From: Candidatus Synchoanobacter obligatus
GTDB taxonomy: Bacteria > Pseudomonadota > Gammaproteobacteria > Comchoanobacterales > Comchoanobacteraceae
Assembly (NCBI RefSeq): GCF_024259865.1
Contig: NZ_JAKUDN010000002.1
Location: 111,942 to 175,941, forward strand
Length of the DNA: 64,000 bases
Direction of reading: 5' to 3'
Every line of letters begins with the position of its first letter. Positions within the stretch are counted from its first letter, which is position 1. Shown one piece after another: positions 62,075-64,000 of this stretch. A program made the translations under genes and the position numbers. Below the pieces are notes generated by a model that saw only the letters and a list, made by a program, of their open reading frames with translations, searched no databases and was not told the DNA's origin.

Positions 62075-62428
62075 ATGACCCGGACATACAAAGCAGATAT
62101 TGAAAGACTCCTTCTCCGATACCTTGCTGTATGGGCATTTTTCTCGGTTCTTGCTTGCTTACGGTCCTATTCACTGCCAGCTTTAGCGTTAGGTGGTTCC
62201 TCCGCATATATTGCCCATGCCATTCTATTATATAATCCTTTTGGTGCGCAAACCTTGTCTAGCCTGGTTAAGTCTGCAGTACTTAAGCATCTGGCGTTTT
62301 TTGGGCTACTATTTCTATCATTAAAGGTTGCATCTGGCACAGTCAACGAAGTTTTAGTAGGGGCGGGCCTGTCTCAATTGGCCTATATGCTTTGTTGTAT
62401 GCTTCCTGCGGAGACGTCATGGCTGTAA
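62075..62428 (+). CDS. atpI: ATP synthase protein I
   Basis: 117 residues with four hydrophobic helices and a charged N-terminus. Named mainly by position as first gene of the atp operon and by the helix layout (YLAVWAFFSVLACL; GGSSAYIAHAILLYNPFG; LAFFGLLFLSL). AtpI is thought to help c-ring assembly and metal uptake. Overlaps atpB by 10 bases. Confidence 0.8.
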   Translation: MTRTYKADIERLLLRYLAVWAFFSVLACLRSYSLPALALGGSSAYIAHAILLYNPFGAQTLSSLVKSAVLKHLAFFGLLFLSLKVASGTVNEVLVGAGLSQLAYMLCCMLPAETSWL

Positions 62429-63192
62429 ATGCAAACGACTATATTCAACACCATTTGAAGCACTGGCAGTGGAGCCCTGTGGGCGACACAAGCAGCTTTT
62501 GGACATTCAATCTTGATACCATTTTAATTTCTGTCGTATGTGGGCTCGCTTTTTTCTTTACCTTCCACTACTGTGTTCGACAAGCAAAAGCAGAAAACCC
62601 TGGCAAATTGCAGGTTGCTGTAGAAGCCGTCGTTGGTTTTGTTGATGGCCAGGTACAAACAGCGCTAAACCAGCATGACAGCAACGTCTCCTCATTGGCT
62701 TTAAGTATTTTTATGTGGATCTGGTTAATGAACTTTATGGACCTGATACCTGTCGACTTAATACCTTTTGTTGCAAGCCATTTAGGCGTGGCGTACTTCC
62801 GAGCAGTGCCAACAGCCGACCTTAGCCTGCCCCTTGCAATTGGCCTCAGCGTCTTTTGCATGATTGTTTTTGAATCTATTAGAGCCCATTCATTAAAGGG
62901 ATTCCTATATGATGTCCTCGCCCATCCTTTTTCCATCTATTTCTTTCCAGCCAACATCTTGTTCAGGGTTGTCGAAGAGGTCACAAAACCCGTCTCCCTA
63001 TCCTTGCGTTTGTTTGGCAACATGTTTGCCGGTGAGCTGGTTTTCTTTCTCATCGCGCTGACGCCTTTTTGGATGCAATGGTTTTTTGGGTGGATCTGGC
63101 TTGGGCTTCACCTATTTATTATTTCATTACAAGCGTTTATTTTTATGACACTAACCATTGCCTATCTAGGTATGGCTAGAACCTCACATTAA
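62419..63192 (+). CDS. atpB: ATP synthase Fo subunit a
   Basis: 257 residues from ATG 62419 (GCGGAGACGTC upstream; the frame extends to 62392). Five to six helices; the essential arginine is in SLSLRLFGNMFAGEL, and FxxAYL-type residues end helix 5 (TLTIAYLGM). NxMDLIP-like NFMDLIPVDLIP is typical. It forms the proton half-channels against the c ring. Confidence 0.96.
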   Translation: MAVNANDYIQHHLKHWQWSPVGDTSSFWTFNLDTILISVVCGLAFFFTFHYCVRQAKAENPGKLQVAVEAVVGFVDGQVQTALNQHDSNVSSLALSIFMWIWLMNFMDLIPVDLIPFVASHLGVAYFRAVPTADLSLPLAIGLSVFCMIVFESIRAHSLKGFLYDVLAHPFSIYFFPANILFRVVEEVTKPVSLSLRLFGNMFAGELVFFLIALTPFWMQWFFGWIWLGLHLFIISLQAFIFMTLTIAYLGMARTSH

Positions 63193-63204
63193 CTGGAGAA
63201 AAAC

Positions 63205-63501
63205 ATGACCATTATTTCTGATATTGCTTTGGTACAAAGCAACACCGCTCTTGCTGTGGCCATCATGATCGGCTTTGGCGCCCTTGCCGCAGGCATTGGT
63301 GTTAGCCTTGTTGGGAGCAAGTTCATTGAAAGCGCCGCGAGGCAGCCTGAAGTTGCGCCATACTTATTTGGCCGAACAGTCATTATCATTGGATTTATTG
63401 ATGCCGTATTGATGATCAGTGTTGGGATTGGTATGTTCTTTACTGTTGCAGCTCCTTTTGCCAACACCATCATTCAACAGCTTCCTTTGTTAAGCGGATA
63501 A
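63205..63501 (+). CDS. atpE: ATP synthase Fo subunit c
   Basis: 98 residues, somewhat longer than the usual 79 through extra residues at both ends. Helix 1 carries GALAAGIGVSLVGSKF and the polar loop ARQPE; helix 2 has the proton-carrying Asp66 in GFIDAVLM. The residues that mark sodium-binding c subunits are absent, so it is a proton ring. CTGGAG lies upstream. Confidence 0.95.
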   Translation: MTIISDIALVQSNTALAVAIMIGFGALAAGIGVSLVGSKFIESAARQPEVAPYLFGRTVIIIGFIDAVLMISVGIGMFFTVAAPFANTIIQQLPLLSG

Positions 63502-63504
63502 TCT

Positions 63505-63987
63505 ATGAACATTAATGCAACACTCTTGGTAGAAATGGTTGTGTTTGCTAGCTTTGTTGGCTTAACCAGAATATACCTTTGGCCACCTCTTATCGAGATT
63601 ATCGAAAAGCGTCAGGCTGATATCGCCCAAGGGGTTGAAGATGCCAAGCGTGGCAAAACGCTCTTATCCTCTGCTGAAAAAGAGTGTGCCGACATGGTCC
63701 AAAACGGCCAGAAAAAAAGCAAACGCATTATAGACCAAGCCGAAATGGCGGCTCAAGAAATCCTGGATGACGCTAGAAGAGCGGCTTTGAATGAAGAGAA
63801 GAAGCAACTCACAAGAGCGCAAGAAAAGATTGACCAGCAAGTGATTGCTGCCCATCAAACCCTTGAGAAAGAGGTGCTTGTACTTGTGAAAGCTGCGTTA
63901 GCCAAGGTGATTCCAAACCTCCCTGATGACAGCTTGGTAGATCCTCTTATCGTCAACGCGATAAAGGAGGCCTATGAAGAAAACTAG
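63505..63987 (+). CDS. atpF: ATP synthase Fo subunit b
   Basis: 160 residues. One N-terminal helix (TLLVEMVVFASFVGLTRIYLWPP with the usual KxxWPPL-like end) followed by a long charged coiled coil (KSKRIIDQAEMAAQEILDDARRAA). It links Fo to F1 as a stator. Overlaps atpH by 14 bases. Confidence 0.95.
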   Translation: MNINATLLVEMVVFASFVGLTRIYLWPPLIEIIEKRQADIAQGVEDAKRGKTLLSSAEKECADMVQNGQKKSKRIIDQAEMAAQEILDDARRAALNEEKKQLTRAQEKIDQQVIAAHQTLEKEVLVLVKAALAKVIPNLPDDSLVDPLIVNAIKEAYEEN

Positions 63988-64000
63988 TCGCGCATATGCC
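63974..64000 (+). CDS. atpH: ATP synthase F1 subunit delta, first nine codons
   Basis: ATG 63974 with AAAGGAGG upstream opens MKKTSRAYA, like the RPYA start of delta subunits, and runs off the right edge. Identity rests mainly on operon order atpB-E-F-H. Confidence 0.75.

Noticed and set aside
63205-63501. Sodium-driven ATP synthase
   Set aside because: The c subunit has Asp in GFIDAVLM and lacks the Gln/Glu-Ser/Thr set of sodium-binding rings.

Overview
The window looks like the chromosome of a host-dependent gammaproteobacterium, probably from an aquatic protist host. Gammaproteobacterial gene sets and orders are clear: rnc-era-...-recO, hemX-hemY, nth-rsxB-metG, efp-epmA, petA-petB-petC and the F-type atp operon. 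Host dependence is suggested by a chlamydia/rickettsia-type ATP/ADP translocase cut by the left edge, by shortened or eroded enzymes (PGK, DapF, RecO, PolA exonuclease site) and by a set of effector-like proteins. The coding is dense: no gap exceeds about 275 bp. Many neighbours overlap as ATGA, so TGA is a stop. I see no insertion sequence, prophage, rRNA or CRISPR array.

Layout. 1-3.9 kb: tlc (partial), parE and a blue-type proteorhodopsin preceded by a small exported protein. 4.4-10.6 kb: TolC-like protein, a PlsC-type acyltransferase, an unknown membrane protein and the cytochrome bc1 genes. 10.7-15.4 kb: trkA and a 917-residue helical-repeat protein. 15.4-27.7 kb: lepA, lepB, rnc-era-two flippases-recO, hemXY, mrp, a membrane-anchored adenylate kinase and dcd. 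27.7-31.6 kb: an island of five minus-strand genes for effector-like membrane proteins, each with its own consensus-like promoter and most with near-identical terminators. 31.8-44.5 kb: ihfB, hda, rnt, rpiA, apaH, phosphate transport, a degenerate PGK, transketolase, polA, trkH. 44.6-50.6 kb: small exported and membrane proteins, nth, rsxB, metG. 50.7-60 kb: a 1017-residue unknown protein, efp/epmA, two CAU tRNAs, a shortened dapF, dksA, pckA. 60-64 kb: erpA, fba, engB, then atpI-B-E-F-(H).

How it fits together. Energy can come from four encoded routes: imported host ATP (tlc), light-driven proton pumping (rhodopsin), respiration (bc1) and F1Fo ATP synthase. No retinal synthesis gene is in view. 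Carbon metabolism looks pared down to pckA, fba, tkt and rpiA, with a PGK that has lost its catalytic lysines. K+ uptake (TrkA/TrkH) and phosphate uptake (Pit) are present.

The most novel part is the 27.7-31.6 kb island. Three neighbours share a bilobed hydrophobic hairpin resembling in layout (not in sequence) the inclusion-membrane proteins of Chlamydia. A fourth carries a textbook IQ calmodulin-binding motif just after an N-terminal membrane anchor. All functions are inferred from reading the sequence; no database search was run.
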